64,000 nucleotides of DNA. Origin: an uncultured Lachnospiraceae bacterium (GTDB lineage: Bacteria > Bacillota > Clostridia > Lachnospirales > Lachnospiraceae). The stretch covers positions 45,257 to 109,256 of the forward strand of contig CAJUSO010000004.1 of the NCBI GenBank assembly GCA_910588965.1, given 5' to 3'. Shown piece by piece: positions 43,464 through 51,992 of the stretch. The notes beneath the pieces were generated by a model that had not been told where the DNA came from, made no database searches, and saw only the letters and a list, made by a program, of their open reading frames with translations. Within the stretch, counting starts at the first letter, position 1, and each line of letters opens with the position of its first letter. The translations under genes and the position numbers were made by a program.

Positions 43464-44576
43464 TCAGACCGCAAATAAAACCAATAAAGCTATCAACGCC
43501 AGGCATCCATAAGTCACCCAGATATTATAGGAACCGATATCCAGCATCCCATTGTACTGCCCAAGGTAATATACCATCTGCTTCCTTATGGCCGCAAAGT
43601 TCCCTGTGCCAAGGCACCGCCGCAGATAGGCCGATTCACTGTCGTGGATCAAAAACTGCGCCATCATCTGCTGGGAAAAAGAAGCCTTCTTCTCCTGGGA
43701 AATCCGGTTGACCAGAAGGGACCCCGCCACATTCTCCAAGAGGATAATCCCCGGTATCCCCAAAAGCAACAGCCATTCCCCCGAAAGAAGCGCCGCCGCC
43801 AAAAGCAGGGCTGCATAGGCCGCATACATATGCGTCCGTTTCGGCAGCACAATCTCCCCCCGGCCTGGGTGCTTGGCAATCAAATCACAGTCAGCCGTCC
43901 CGTAGAACTTCAGCCTGCGTACCATGGAACGGAACGGGATCCAGGTCTTTTTGCTGTGGTACACCAACGCTTCCGGGGCGCCATTAATCTCATAGCCGGC
44001 CTCCCGGATCAAAAGCCCCAAGTCCACATCCTCCCCTGCCGGGCGCCGGAAGCCCTCGTCAAAGCCCCCTACCTCCAGGAACACCTCCCGCCTTACGGAA
44101 AAATTTGCCGTCACGCCCCATTCCAGCTTAGGGACATACTTCGGGAGATAGAAGCAGGTCAGATACGGCGTGGCTTCGATGGCCTTCCAGAACCAGGTAT
44201 CCGGCCCTACAAATTCCAAAGGCCCCGCCACGGCAGCCACCTTACTGTCATTGTATTTCTCTGCGTACCGTTCCAGGATATGCTCCGTGGCAATGCAGTC
44301 GGAATCTAGGAACAGGATGACCTCATGTTTCGCCTGCTGCGCCCCATAATTCCGCTTTGCCGATACAGCCTCTTTATAATACCGGTACAGGCAGCCATAA
44401 TCCCTGCAGGCATCCTGGATCTGCCTGCATTCCTCCGGCTCACTGTCGTCCACAATCAATACCTCGCATTTCCCGCCGTAATGTTCCCTTGCAGCCTGGA
44501 TGCTTTTCATCAAATCGGCCAATAAGGCAACCCGCCCCTTGGACGCCACCACAATACTAAAGCTAATCTTATCCAT
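43464..44576 (-). CDS. Glycosyltransferase family 2 with C-terminal membrane segments
   Basis: A 370-residue GT2 protein. SFSIVVASKGRVALLADLMK, LIVDDSEPEECRQ, the DxD site LFLDSDCIATEHIL, and the GGFDEGFRRPAGEDVDLGLL acceptor region. C-terminal hydrophobic segments (AAYAALLLAAALL, LLLLGIPGIILLE and the final YGCLALIALLVLFAV) anchor it in the membrane, as in enzymes acting on polyprenyl-linked sugars. The ATG at 44576 follows GGGGG. It is 9 bp downstream of the next GT2 gene, with which it shares overall layout. Confidence 0.87.
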   Translation of the reverse strand: MDKISFSIVVASKGRVALLADLMKSIQAAREHYGGKCEVLIVDDSEPEECRQIQDACRDYGCLYRYYKEAVSAKRNYGAQQAKHEVILFLDSDCIATEHILERYAEKYNDSKVAAVAGPLEFVGPDTWFWKAIEATPYLTCFYLPKYVPKLEWGVTANFSVRREVFLEVGGFDEGFRRPAGEDVDLGLLIREAGYEINGAPEALVYHSKKTWIPFRSMVRRLKFYGTADCDLIAKHPGRGEIVLPKRTHMYAAYAALLLAAALLSGEWLLLLGIPGIILLENVAGSLLVNRISQEKKASFSQQMMAQFLIHDSESAYLRRCLGTGNFAAIRKQMVYYLGQYNGMLDIGSYNIWVTYGCLALIALLVLFAV

Positions 44577-44585
44577 ACAAGCCCC

Positions 44586-45722
44586 CTAACCTGCCAGCCA
44601 TTTGTACAGCAACATCACAATGATAAGAAGCACCATGGAATCACAGTATACCCATGCCTTCTTTGCATGTTCCTGGAAATCAGAACGGATATGGAAAATC
44701 CCGAAATACTGCCCTTGGAAAGCCAGGGAAAGATCCTTATTTTTCAAGGACATCACCAGCCGGTGGAACCGGTATTTCCCCTGCAGGAACATAGCAATTG
44801 TCCAGTAAAAGGGGTTCACCATCCCATGGCTCCCCACATAATGCCCAAACGCCATGAAATACAGCATAAGGCACCAGATCCCCCAGAAGGCCATCGGCAG
44901 CAGGGATTGCATGGCAATGGAAGCCCCGCCGAAGGCCAGCAGGAAGAACGCCACAATATCCCCTGTCATCGGCAGCCTCCTGTGGGCCAATTCCGGATGG
45001 CGTTTTAGGATATGGTACTCCATAGAACCCCAACGCTTGGAACGGTCATTCACCGCTTTCCAGCAATTCCAGGTATCCCTGGAATGGTAAGTGACCGCCC
45101 CCGGCACAGTCTTAATCCGATAGCCGGCCTTGGTGACGCGGTAGCTCATATCCAGATCGTCCCCTCCCAGCTTAAACGGCAGGTCCTCTTCAAACTTGCC
45201 GATTTCCAGCAGCGCCTTCTTCCGGAAAGAAACATTGTTCCCAATGGTCCAGGACACATAGGGGAACTGTTTCGCAAAACCGAAGGAATCCACAAAAGAA
45301 GTAAGCTCCAGGATTTTCCACCAGAAGGATTTCTTCCCTACAAATTCTGTCAGGCCAAAGGCGCCCCCCAGCTTACCATCCCCTTCCTGCCCCAGGTATG
45401 CCGCTGCGTGGCAGTCCAAAAGCCCCGGTTCTACCGTCACGTCCGAATCAAGAAACAGGATATGCCCATACTGCGCCCTGTCAATGCCCAAGTTCCTTTT
45501 CTTCCGGACGCTTTCTACACCTTCTATGTACTGGGCGCCAAACTGCCTGCAGGAAGCGGCAATGGAAGCCTTTTCCTCCCCCTGGCTGTTGTCGATGACC
45601 AGCACCTCCGTCTTCCCATATTGATACCGCTCCCTGTCCTGGAAAAGAGATTCCAGCAGCCGCCCTACCAGGCTGGAACGGTTCCATGTAGGGATGACAA
45701 TCGAAAAATTAATTTCTCCCAT
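44586..45722 (-). CDS. Glycosyltransferase family 2 with C-terminal membrane segments
   Basis: About 378 residues from the ATG at 45722, which starts MGEINFSIVIPTWNRSSLVG. The much longer frame to 45992 runs across the UbiA gene and is an artefact. DxD site ILFLDSDVTVEPGLL, acceptor region KLGGDDLDMSYRV, and later hydrophobic helices (DIVAFFLLAFGGASIAM, LMLYFMAFGHYVG) plus a hydrophobic C-terminus. It overlaps the UbiA gene by 14 bp. Similar topology to the GT2 at 43464 suggests both act on a membrane-bound lipid-linked acceptor. Confidence 0.87.
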   Translation of the reverse strand: MGEINFSIVIPTWNRSSLVGRLLESLFQDRERYQYGKTEVLVIDNSQGEEKASIAASCRQFGAQYIEGVESVRKKRNLGIDRAQYGHILFLDSDVTVEPGLLDCHAAAYLGQEGDGKLGGAFGLTEFVGKKSFWWKILELTSFVDSFGFAKQFPYVSWTIGNNVSFRKKALLEIGKFEEDLPFKLGGDDLDMSYRVTKAGYRIKTVPGAVTYHSRDTWNCWKAVNDRSKRWGSMEYHILKRHPELAHRRLPMTGDIVAFFLLAFGGASIAMQSLLPMAFWGIWCLMLYFMAFGHYVGSHGMVNPFYWTIAMFLQGKYRFHRLVMSLKNKDLSLAFQGQYFGIFHIRSDFQEHAKKAWVYCDSMVLLIIVMLLYKWLAG

Positions 45723-46716
45723 TTCCTGATTTCCTCCAATGTGTGATTCCAAAATACGCCATCCCCCATTTCCTGCACATCTTCCCCCAGCCTGCCAGCA
45801 GCAGGACCGCAACCGGCGCCGCCCATAAGGGCTGCGCCTGGGCAAATACCAGCAGCCAGGCCAGTGGAAGGTAAAAATTGTACAAATCCTCCAGCGGGAC
45901 ACAGAGGAAGCTTGCAAAATAACTCTTCCGGTATATGTAATGTACGGTATAGAATACAGGAACCGACAACGCCAGGCAGGCCGCAAGGCCAATCCAATAG
46001 CCGGCCATCCTCCCGTATATCCCTGCTGCGGACACCAGGAACAATTCCAGGCAAAGGCAGGCGCCGATTATGCTTGCAATCCCGCCATTGCGGGCATTGA
46101 CAAAAGTACGCGTCCCCGTCTGCCTGTCATTTTCCATATCCTCGTATTGATGGATTAAGATATAACGGAGCCCTGTCAGGAACCCTACCGTACCCCAGAG
46201 CAGCACGCCCTTCCACATCCTGGCGTCCGCCCCGGCCAGCGGCAGGAGCGGCAGCGACCTCTGCGCCAGGGAAGAGACCAGAAGCCCCGCAATGCCCCTC
46301 TCTTTAAAACGGAACGGCCGGACAGAATAGGCCGCGCCCCAAAAATAAACGGCTGCAAACAGCAGGGCAGTCCTCACGCTCAGGTGCATGGCCAGGAAAG
46401 GGGCGCACCCCGTCACCAGGACGCCTAATACAAGGACACCGGCGGCAGGGCTGATTTCACCCATGACATTCTCCTTCCCTGCTTTCCTGTCAATTTCTTT
46501 ATCGCTGAAATCATTGATTGCATATCCGAACCCATAGAACGTAACAATGAAAATGAAATACTGCAGACACAGCCCAAGGCCATAATTCCCATGATACAGA
46601 CCATATGTATGGATATAAGTAAATAACGGCACGAACATAAACGGGATTTTGGAAAAAAGCCATTCTTCCACCCGAATCATCCGGAAAATCCGGTACATCC
46701 TGTTTTCTATCCCCAT
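45709..46716 (-). CDS. UbiA-family prenyltransferase
   Basis: About 335 residues with eight or nine predicted membrane helices. The two Asp-rich motifs are visible: AINDFSDKEIDRKAGK (residues about 66-81) and QYEDMENDRQTGTRT (about 190-204). They bind the Mg-prenyl-diphosphate. The family includes decaprenyl-phosphoribose synthase, which starts lipid-linked arabinose biosynthesis, and enzymes that prenylate aromatic rings. It is the first gene of the long operon, 30 nt downstream of the predicted transcription start. The ATG at 46716 has GGGAG eight bases upstream; the GTG at 46731 is rejected. With idi and membrane GT2 enzymes it suggests formation of a prenyl-linked carrier or product; the acceptor is unknown. 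Confidence 0.88.
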   Translation of the reverse strand: MGIENRMYRIFRMIRVEEWLFSKIPFMFVPLFTYIHTYGLYHGNYGLGLCLQYFIFIVTFYGFGYAINDFSDKEIDRKAGKENVMGEISPAAGVLVLGVLVTGCAPFLAMHLSVRTALLFAAVYFWGAAYSVRPFRFKERGIAGLLVSSLAQRSLPLLPLAGADARMWKGVLLWGTVGFLTGLRYILIHQYEDMENDRQTGTRTFVNARNGGIASIIGACLCLELFLVSAAGIYGRMAGYWIGLAACLALSVPVFYTVHYIYRKSYFASFLCVPLEDLYNFYLPLAWLLVFAQAQPLWAAPVAVLLLAGWGKMCRKWGMAYFGITHWRKSGNGRN

Positions 46717-46752
46717 TTCCAACTCTCCCACTATCCGAAATCTATGTGCCCT

Positions 46753-46813
46753 ATTCTAACACATCCCCCCTTACGGAAACAGATGTGCATATAATTTTGC
46801 ACAGGAATCGACA
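46753..46813 (-). promoter_or_regulatory. Promoter with GTGCA-N8-TGCAC / TGTCGA box (operon B)
   Basis: On the minus strand, a box at 46783-46813 reads TGTCGA, then GTGCA-N8-TGCAC and AT. It lies exactly 24 bp upstream of an extended -10 (TG-T-TAGAAT, hexamer 46753-46758). The -35 position (46776-46781, TGTTTC) is weak. The arrangement is base-for-base equivalent in spacing to the promoter at 17255-17314. Predicted transcription starts near 46746, giving a 30-nt leader before the UbiA gene. Confidence 0.72.
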
Positions 46814-46901
46814 TTTCTTGACGCCAAAAGAGCATCAACAGCACCTTGCCAAGTAAGATCCCCACCTTTGCGCACACAGAACAGGAACTTGCTTTTACTA
46901 C

Positions 46902-46929
46902 AAAAAACAGCGGGAGCGGCTGAGCCGTT
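46902..46929 (-). terminator. Possible weak terminator after the XRE gene
   Basis: On the minus strand a short GC-rich hairpin (CAGC paired with GCTG, overlapping CGGCTCAGCCG) is followed by TTTTTTG, just beyond the XRE stop codon at 46935. The stem is short, so read-through into the next operon is possible. Confidence 0.35.
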
Positions 46930-46934
46930 ATTTT

Positions 46935-48389
46935 TCAGGATACTTCTTTCCTCTGGTAGGTTTCCAGCACTTCCCTCAGGCAGGCAAGCGTCTCTTCCTC
47001 CCCATACACATTCACGCTCTTTTTCAAGTATGCAAAGAAATCCCTATAGGCCTGCTGGATTTCCCAATCCAAGATGGCAATCCCTTCTTTCCCCTCTCCC
47101 CTGAACTGGAGCTCTATCCTAAGGGAATCCCCTGCCCCATCCCTTTGCTCCACATAAATCCCTTTCATCCCCAGGAACCCTTCCTTCAGCATCAGATAAT
47201 GGATGGACGGCTCTTTCTCCGCCAAAGCAATCAGGTTCGCCAATACCTGGCATCTCTGCTGCAGGGTAGCTGGGCTATAAATCTTATAAGGGAATATCTC
47301 GACCCTGCCGCTCTCCATAAATTCCATCAGCCCCTCTCTCGTAAAATAAGAAAACAGCTGGCCAATGCCCGGGATACGGTTTGGCTGGTTTGCCAAAATT
47401 TTCTGTATCATTTCCTCCCGGAAGGGCGTCTCTTTGTAAATCCGGTCCTGCAGGATTTCCTCTGTCAGCCCCATGCCCACGCAAGGCATATACTCCACGG
47501 CCGCGGCCTGTATCCCCTCCTTCGCAGTTCCCCGCTCCACATACTCCATTGCCCCAATGGCATCCTTATGGATAGGCGTCCCCCTTTCCTCCAGCCGCCC
47601 CATCCGTTCCTGGAAAAAGGCAATCCATGTCTCGTCCCCTGTCGCCATCCCCCTTGACATATCATTGGAAAACTGAAGGAAGAACCCGTCTGAGACAATC
47701 CAGTTCTGCCCCTCCCAAGCTGCCCCGTCTGAAGCATCCAGGTAATAAATATAAATCTCCCGCTCCCCAAACAGCAGGTCCAGTATCTTCCTCATCTGCT
47801 TCAATTTCTCTTCCGCCCGGTTGGCCGCCCCATTGCCTTCACAGATTAGGATACTGACCCTCCCGCCATCCCTCTGGCTGCAGAGCCCTTTCAGCTCCAT
47901 GAGCAGCACATCGGAAATGTCATGCAGCTTCAGGTATAATCCCTGCCCATCCTGACGGGAGGCCTGCCCCAATGCATCCTGGATATGGCGCCAGACCTCT
48001 ATCTTGCTGCCCAATGCACAGAACCCTGCCCCCAGGCGCCACTCCCTTTCCCCTTGATTTCCCCATTCCTTCTCCTGGCCCGCGCACTGGTACTTTTCCT
48101 GCTTCTGCTCCAAGATGCGGAAAATCTTCATAATCTCCTCAAAACACTGGCCTTGGCTTTCCCCCAGAAGTTCCTTCCGGTATGCGTTCCTTAAGACGGA
48201 CACCTCATAGGGCGTAAGGCGCAGCTTTTTTACCACCGGTTCCAGGCGTTCCCAAGATTTCGGCAGGACCTTGCCGTTTGCCCAACGGAAAATGGTTGAG
48301 GTATCAACCTTACAGATTTCTGCAACTTGCACCAGCTTTAGGTCCCTGCATTTAATCAAGTAATCCAGATACTTTGAAAATTCCGACAT
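46935..48389 (-). CDS. XRE-family regulator with large C-terminal domain (1)
   Basis: A 484-residue protein. An N-terminal helix-turn-helix (LVQVAEICKVDTSTIFRWAN, then GKVLPKSWERLEPVV) covers residues about 15-60. More than 400 further residues resemble no domain I can name; they align in order with those of the next gene's product, so the two are paralogues. ATG at 48389 behind AAGGAGGG. It is the gene nearest to the box-containing promoter at 46753-46813 and may control it. The large C-terminus probably senses a signal or contacts a partner protein. Confidence 0.78.
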   Translation of the reverse strand: MSEFSKYLDYLIKCRDLKLVQVAEICKVDTSTIFRWANGKVLPKSWERLEPVVKKLRLTPYEVSVLRNAYRKELLGESQGQCFEEIMKIFRILEQKQEKYQCAGQEKEWGNQGEREWRLGAGFCALGSKIEVWRHIQDALGQASRQDGQGLYLKLHDISDVLLMELKGLCSQRDGGRVSILICEGNGAANRAEEKLKQMRKILDLLFGEREIYIYYLDASDGAAWEGQNWIVSDGFFLQFSNDMSRGMATGDETWIAFFQERMGRLEERGTPIHKDAIGAMEYVERGTAKEGIQAAAVEYMPCVGMGLTEEILQDRIYKETPFREEMIQKILANQPNRIPGIGQLFSYFTREGLMEFMESGRVEIFPYKIYSPATLQQRCQVLANLIALAEKEPSIHYLMLKEGFLGMKGIYVEQRDGAGDSLRIELQFRGEGKEGIAILDWEIQQAYRDFFAYLKKSVNVYGEEETLACLREVLETYQRKEVS

Positions 48390-48454
48390 TTCCCAATGTT
48401 CCCTCCTTCCATCTGCCCCATGCCATTCCCACAGGATGCCATTCCTGCCGTTTC

Positions 48455-49462
48455 TTAGACACTAATCCTCTCCATATAGTCCATAAACTCCACAAACATC
48501 CTTACCAGTTCCGCCTCCTCCAGGCAAATGCAGATAGGGCCTTTCTTCACGAACACGCTTTCTCCCAGCAGATTCTGGTACAGGAAGGTTACCCCGGATT
48601 TCTGGTTCTCCAGGCGCAGGAAGGGGCATCCCCTGCGTTCCAAAAGGGAGAGCTTCTCCATAGCCTCAGCCCCATTCCCCCCATAAGGCTTACATTTCTT
48701 TACATGCTCTTGGAACATTCCCTCATAATATGCCCGGTATCCTTCCTGCCGGGTGAAAATCCCGCTGCTCCTATCCCTGGCAAACAATAAGAGGCCGCTG
48801 CCGCTAAGCGCCATCTCCACCGCCCCTCCGGGGCTGATTTCCCCCCTGCACCATTGGTAACTGCAATAAGCCTTAAATTCCTTCCCTGCACAGAAGAAGG
48901 GGAAGAGGCTCCTGAATTTTGCGGCCTCAGCCTCCTTTTCCTCCGCATGGTTCAGGCGGAGGAACTGTTCTACCCTGCAATCTTGGCTTATCTGCAGCAG
49001 CGCCTGGGAAAAAAGGCTGCCTTCTTCTGCCCCGTCCACTTGGACACGGAGGCAGGAAGCCCCTTGGGCTAGCTGGAAAAGTGCGCCGCAGATTTCCTCT
49101 TCCCCATGCAGCCGCTGTACGGGGACGCCATCCTGCAAGGGCAGGGAGCTGCCATCGGGAAAGCCGGAATGGATCCAGAAGGCCTGGCCTGCGTAAATAT
49201 GCCTGATAATTTCCAGCATCCTATATTGGTAATCCCCCATCTTACTGACTTGGTAGGCTCTCTTTAACTCTTCCGCCTGGCCCGGTTCCATGCCCAGCCC
49301 TTTCGCAATCTTTATGACCCGTTCCATATTTTCGGGCAATTTTTTCCCAGAGGCGTACCGGCTCAGCAGGGTACGGTCTATCTGGCTAAGCTGCGCAGCC
49401 TTCCTCCAGGACATATGGCGTCCTTTCACATATTCGGATAAATATTCTGAAAAATTCTTCAT
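48455..49462 (-). CDS. XRE-family regulator with large C-terminal domain (2)
   Basis: A 335-residue paralogue of the preceding entry. HTH region SWRKAAQLSQIDRTLLSRYA with GKKLPENMERV at residues about 18-50, followed by a linker helix (AEELKRAYQVSK) matching SVLRNAYRKE in the other protein. The C-terminal part is shorter. The ATG at 49462 has AGGAG nine bases upstream, inside the last codons of the clpP-like gene, indicating translational coupling. The two paralogues could form heterodimers on the inverted-repeat box; this is inference. Confidence 0.8.
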   Translation of the reverse strand: MKNFSEYLSEYVKGRHMSWRKAAQLSQIDRTLLSRYASGKKLPENMERVIKIAKGLGMEPGQAEELKRAYQVSKMGDYQYRMLEIIRHIYAGQAFWIHSGFPDGSSLPLQDGVPVQRLHGEEEICGALFQLAQGASCLRVQVDGAEEGSLFSQALLQISQDCRVEQFLRLNHAEEKEAEAAKFRSLFPFFCAGKEFKAYCSYQWCRGEISPGGAVEMALSGSGLLLFARDRSSGIFTRQEGYRAYYEGMFQEHVKKCKPYGGNGAEAMEKLSLLERRGCPFLRLENQKSGVTFLYQNLLGESVFVKKGPICICLEEAELVRMFVEFMDYMERISV

Positions 49463-49466
49463 AGGG

Positions 49467-50060
49467 TCACGCTCCTGCCATTAAATCGGAAAACCCGGCC
49501 ATATGGTCTGCCAGCCCAAAGCGGATGGCTTCCTCTGCCTGGAAGTAACGGCCGCCTTTCACGGCCCGCCCTACTTCCTCCCCTGATTTCCCCGTATGCT
49601 TCTCCAATATCCGGTTCATCTTATCCCTGGCTTCCAAAAGGCTCTCGGACACCATCTGGATAGAGGAGCTATTGCCTGCAATGCCATTCCCAAGCAATGG
49701 CTCATGGAGCATCAGCTCGCTGTTGGGGAACAGATACCGGCTCCCCTGCCTGCCAGAGGCAAATATCACCGCCGCCATGCTGTAAGCCTTCCCCAGGCAG
49801 TACATTTTCAGCGGAACCTGACAGGACTGTATCACATCATAAATCAGCAAGCCGCTGTTTATCTGCCCTCCCGGTGAATTAATCAGGATGCTGACGGGAG
49901 CCTCCGCGTCTTCCTGTGCCAGGCACATCAGTTTACGGATAAATTCCATGGCGCCGTCCTCCTTGATTTCCCCCTCCAGGAAGACCTTCCGCTCGCTTAA
50001 GAGCCTGCTTTCTATGGGCACCAATGTAATCCCGTTACTGCTCTTTGTTTGTATATTCAT
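49467..50060 (-). CDS. ClpP-like serine protease with catalytic Asp replaced
   Basis: A 197-residue ClpP-family protein. NSPGGQINSGLLIYDVIQ, Ser 94 in LGKAYSMAAVIFASG and His 119 in SELMLHEPLLG are in the right places. Gapless alignment of the end (KMNRILEKHTGKSGEEV, then VKGGRYFQAEEA) with ordinary ClpP puts Gly 170 where the catalytic Asp of RDNF/RDRF lies. The Ser-His dyad remains, so activity may be reduced or allosterically controlled, as in Listeria ClpP1 (Asn). It is not the housekeeping clpP: no trigger factor or clpX is adjacent. It overlaps the T4CP-like ATPase gene by 26 bp. Confidence 0.86.
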   Translation of the reverse strand: MNIQTKSSNGITLVPIESRLLSERKVFLEGEIKEDGAMEFIRKLMCLAQEDAEAPVSILINSPGGQINSGLLIYDVIQSCQVPLKMYCLGKAYSMAAVIFASGRQGSRYLFPNSELMLHEPLLGNGIAGNSSSIQMVSESLLEARDKMNRILEKHTGKSGEEVGRAVKGGRYFQAEEAIRFGLADHMAGFSDLMAGA

Positions 50061-51345
50061 AAACCTTCCCCGCCTTTCTGTAAATTATCTGCACCTTCCC
50101 CTGCTTCTTACGGCAGGCATCCATCCATTTCTGGTATTCCTTATCTTCCAGGATATTATAACGTTGGGTAACAATCGGCTTCTGCCCGCGCCGGAAGATA
50201 TATTCCCTCCCAACCGGCATGGACAGCACATCCTGCAGCGGGCAGTCCAGCCTCTGGCTGACGGACCGCGCCGTATCCAGGTCAATGCCGCCTAAGTAAA
50301 TGTATGTGTCTGAATTATTGATAATCGTCTTGGCATCATCTTCCCCATAGATGGATTTAAGCTGGCTCTCACTTTGGAGCATCATCATTACGGATATCCC
50401 TTTTTCCCGGAAAATTGAGATATATTCTGCAAACCCCAAAATCCTGGCGCCGCAGGCAAAATCATCGCAAATCACATGGACTGGCCGCTCCAGCCGGCCG
50501 GATTTGTTCCTCTCGCCAATCTCAAAGAGATCCTTAAACATCTGCCCATAGAAGATATTGACAAAAGAATTCAAGGAAGGGTTCACTGGCGACGTGGTGA
50601 TAAAAAGCGCTGTCTTATCCCTGGAAAGCTTTCTAAAATCAATCTTTGCTGCTTTCCGTATCATCTGGCACAGGGAGGGGGTAAATATGGCGTCCATGGC
50701 GGCGCCCAGGGTGGAATAGATGCATCCCGCCGTCCGCAATGGGGTCTGGCGGAAGGAATCCCAGCAGGCGACGGCAAAGCAGCATGGATCCGCTTTCCGG
50801 ATAGTTTCAAAATCCCCGTCCAAGGTGGTCTCCACTAAGCCGTCGCTCTTTAAGAGCCGCATGCTCCGGAATAAGTCTGCCACATCGGCCATGGTCCCAT
50901 CCTTCTTCGTCATCAGCACATGGGAGATCAAGGCAGATAAAAGGCTGACGCTGGCGCTGTCCCAGTAAGGGTCTGCCTTGCAGTCCTTCTTCTGCGGGTC
51001 TGACATCACAACCGCCTTTGCAAGATAAGTTACATCCGTCCAGCACCTGAGGTATTGCAGAGGGTCATAAGCCACCTGGGAATCCTCTGGGGTGACAAAA
51101 TTCATATCCATCACCCGGTAGCCCCTCTTTTCCAAAAGCCCGGAATAAGTATTGGCCAGCCTGCGTTTCGACAGTGTAATCACCAGGCTTGCATGGTTCG
51201 CGCACAAAAGCGCCGGCTCTATGATGGACATGGTCTTCCCGCACCCGCTGCTGCCGCAGGCCAAGACGTTGTTATTTAGCTGGGTCTTGCTGCTGTCTGT
51301 GCTGAACACTGCATTTTCCCCTAAAATCATCCAATCATATGCCAT
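50035..51345 (-). CDS. VirD4/TraG-like ATPase without membrane anchor
   Basis: About 436 residues from the ATG at 51345 (AGGAGGG eight bases upstream; the GTG three codons earlier is rejected). Walker A CGSSGCGKTMS at residues 30-40, Walker B HVICDDFACG, and the TraG-type SESQLKSIYG and NNSDTYIYLGG segments. Conjugative coupling proteins usually start with two membrane helices; none is present here, and no relaxase or mating-channel gene is nearby. It overlaps the YbjN-like gene by 11 bp and the ClpP-like gene by 26 bp. A hexameric motor working with that protease, or a remnant of a conjugative element, are both possible. Confidence 0.82.
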   Translation of the reverse strand: MAYDWMILGENAVFSTDSSKTQLNNNVLACGSSGCGKTMSIIEPALLCANHASLVITLSKRRLANTYSGLLEKRGYRVMDMNFVTPEDSQVAYDPLQYLRCWTDVTYLAKAVVMSDPQKKDCKADPYWDSASVSLLSALISHVLMTKKDGTMADVADLFRSMRLLKSDGLVETTLDGDFETIRKADPCCFAVACWDSFRQTPLRTAGCIYSTLGAAMDAIFTPSLCQMIRKAAKIDFRKLSRDKTALFITTSPVNPSLNSFVNIFYGQMFKDLFEIGERNKSGRLERPVHVICDDFACGARILGFAEYISIFREKGISVMMMLQSESQLKSIYGEDDAKTIINNSDTYIYLGGIDLDTARSVSQRLDCPLQDVLSMPVGREYIFRRGQKPIVTQRYNILEDKEYQKWMDACRKKQGKVQIIYRKAGKVYEYTNKEQ

Positions 51346-51856
51346 AGCTGCCACCCTCCTGGAACGGATTTAAATTAATCTGGCCGGCTGCCAGCCTGCT
51401 GCACCATGCTTTTTCATTTTCATGGATAGCCTTATGTGCAAGGCCTGCATATTTCATCGAAACATCTATCACATGCTGGGTTATCCGTTTCACATTCTCC
51501 TGGAATACCCGGGAAGCTTCTATCCGCTCCAGGATGACCTTATAATCTGCCATCAGGCTGTCATTCCCGTCCAGGTACATACGGACAAAATACCATCTGT
51601 TCTGCACCTCATTGATAAGCTTATAGATTTCTGGATGCATCCCGCTTGGGACGTCCGCTTCCAGGCAGGCCTGGAAAGTCAGCGAGCTTGCACCTTCATC
51701 TACCGTAACCTTCAGCCTCCTGGAAAGCTCTCCTGTGGGATCTGCCATCATTGCGGAATAGGTTTTTTTGTTTTCCTGGTTACACGTCAATTCCTGGAAA
51801 TCACAATCCAGCTTATCCAACGCCTGCTTCACACACTCTGCATACTTCTGTGCCAT
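51335..51856 (-). CDS. YbjN / secretion-chaperone-like protein
   Basis: A 173-residue protein. Alternating beta strands and helices (YSAMMADPTGELSRRLKVTV, LTFQACLEADVPSG, then INEVQNRWYFVRMYLDG) suggest the YbjN/type-III-chaperone-like fold. The similarity is judged by pattern only. ATG at 51856 with AGGAGG. It is translationally overlapped with the T4CP-like ATPase, so it may be a chaperone or adaptor for that ATPase's substrates. A 136-bp gap without clear promoter separates it from the zinc-finger gene. Confidence 0.55.
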   Translation of the reverse strand: MAQKYAECVKQALDKLDCDFQELTCNQENKKTYSAMMADPTGELSRRLKVTVDEGASSLTFQACLEADVPSGMHPEIYKLINEVQNRWYFVRMYLDGNDSLMADYKVILERIEASRVFQENVKRITQHVIDVSMKYAGLAHKAIHENEKAWCSRLAAGQINLNPFQEGGSYGI

Positions 51857-51992
51857 CGTTTCCCTCCTGTCTTACCTTCCCTTTGCGTTATACTGCAACA
51901 CCCTTCACTTCCTCTGCTTTGTTACACCTATATATAACCGCACCTTAGGAATTTACTCAGGCAATCTGAAAAAAATGACGGCATCTTTCCTA

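Noticed and set aside
44586..45992. Longer 468-residue form of the GT2 protein
   Set aside because: The added 90 residues are antisense-like noise read through the UbiA gene; the GT2 fold starts at MGEINFSIVIPTWN (45722).
50035..51345. Reading the TraG-like gene as evidence for an integrated conjugative element
   Set aside because: No relaxase, mating-channel, integrase or attachment repeats are seen in the window.
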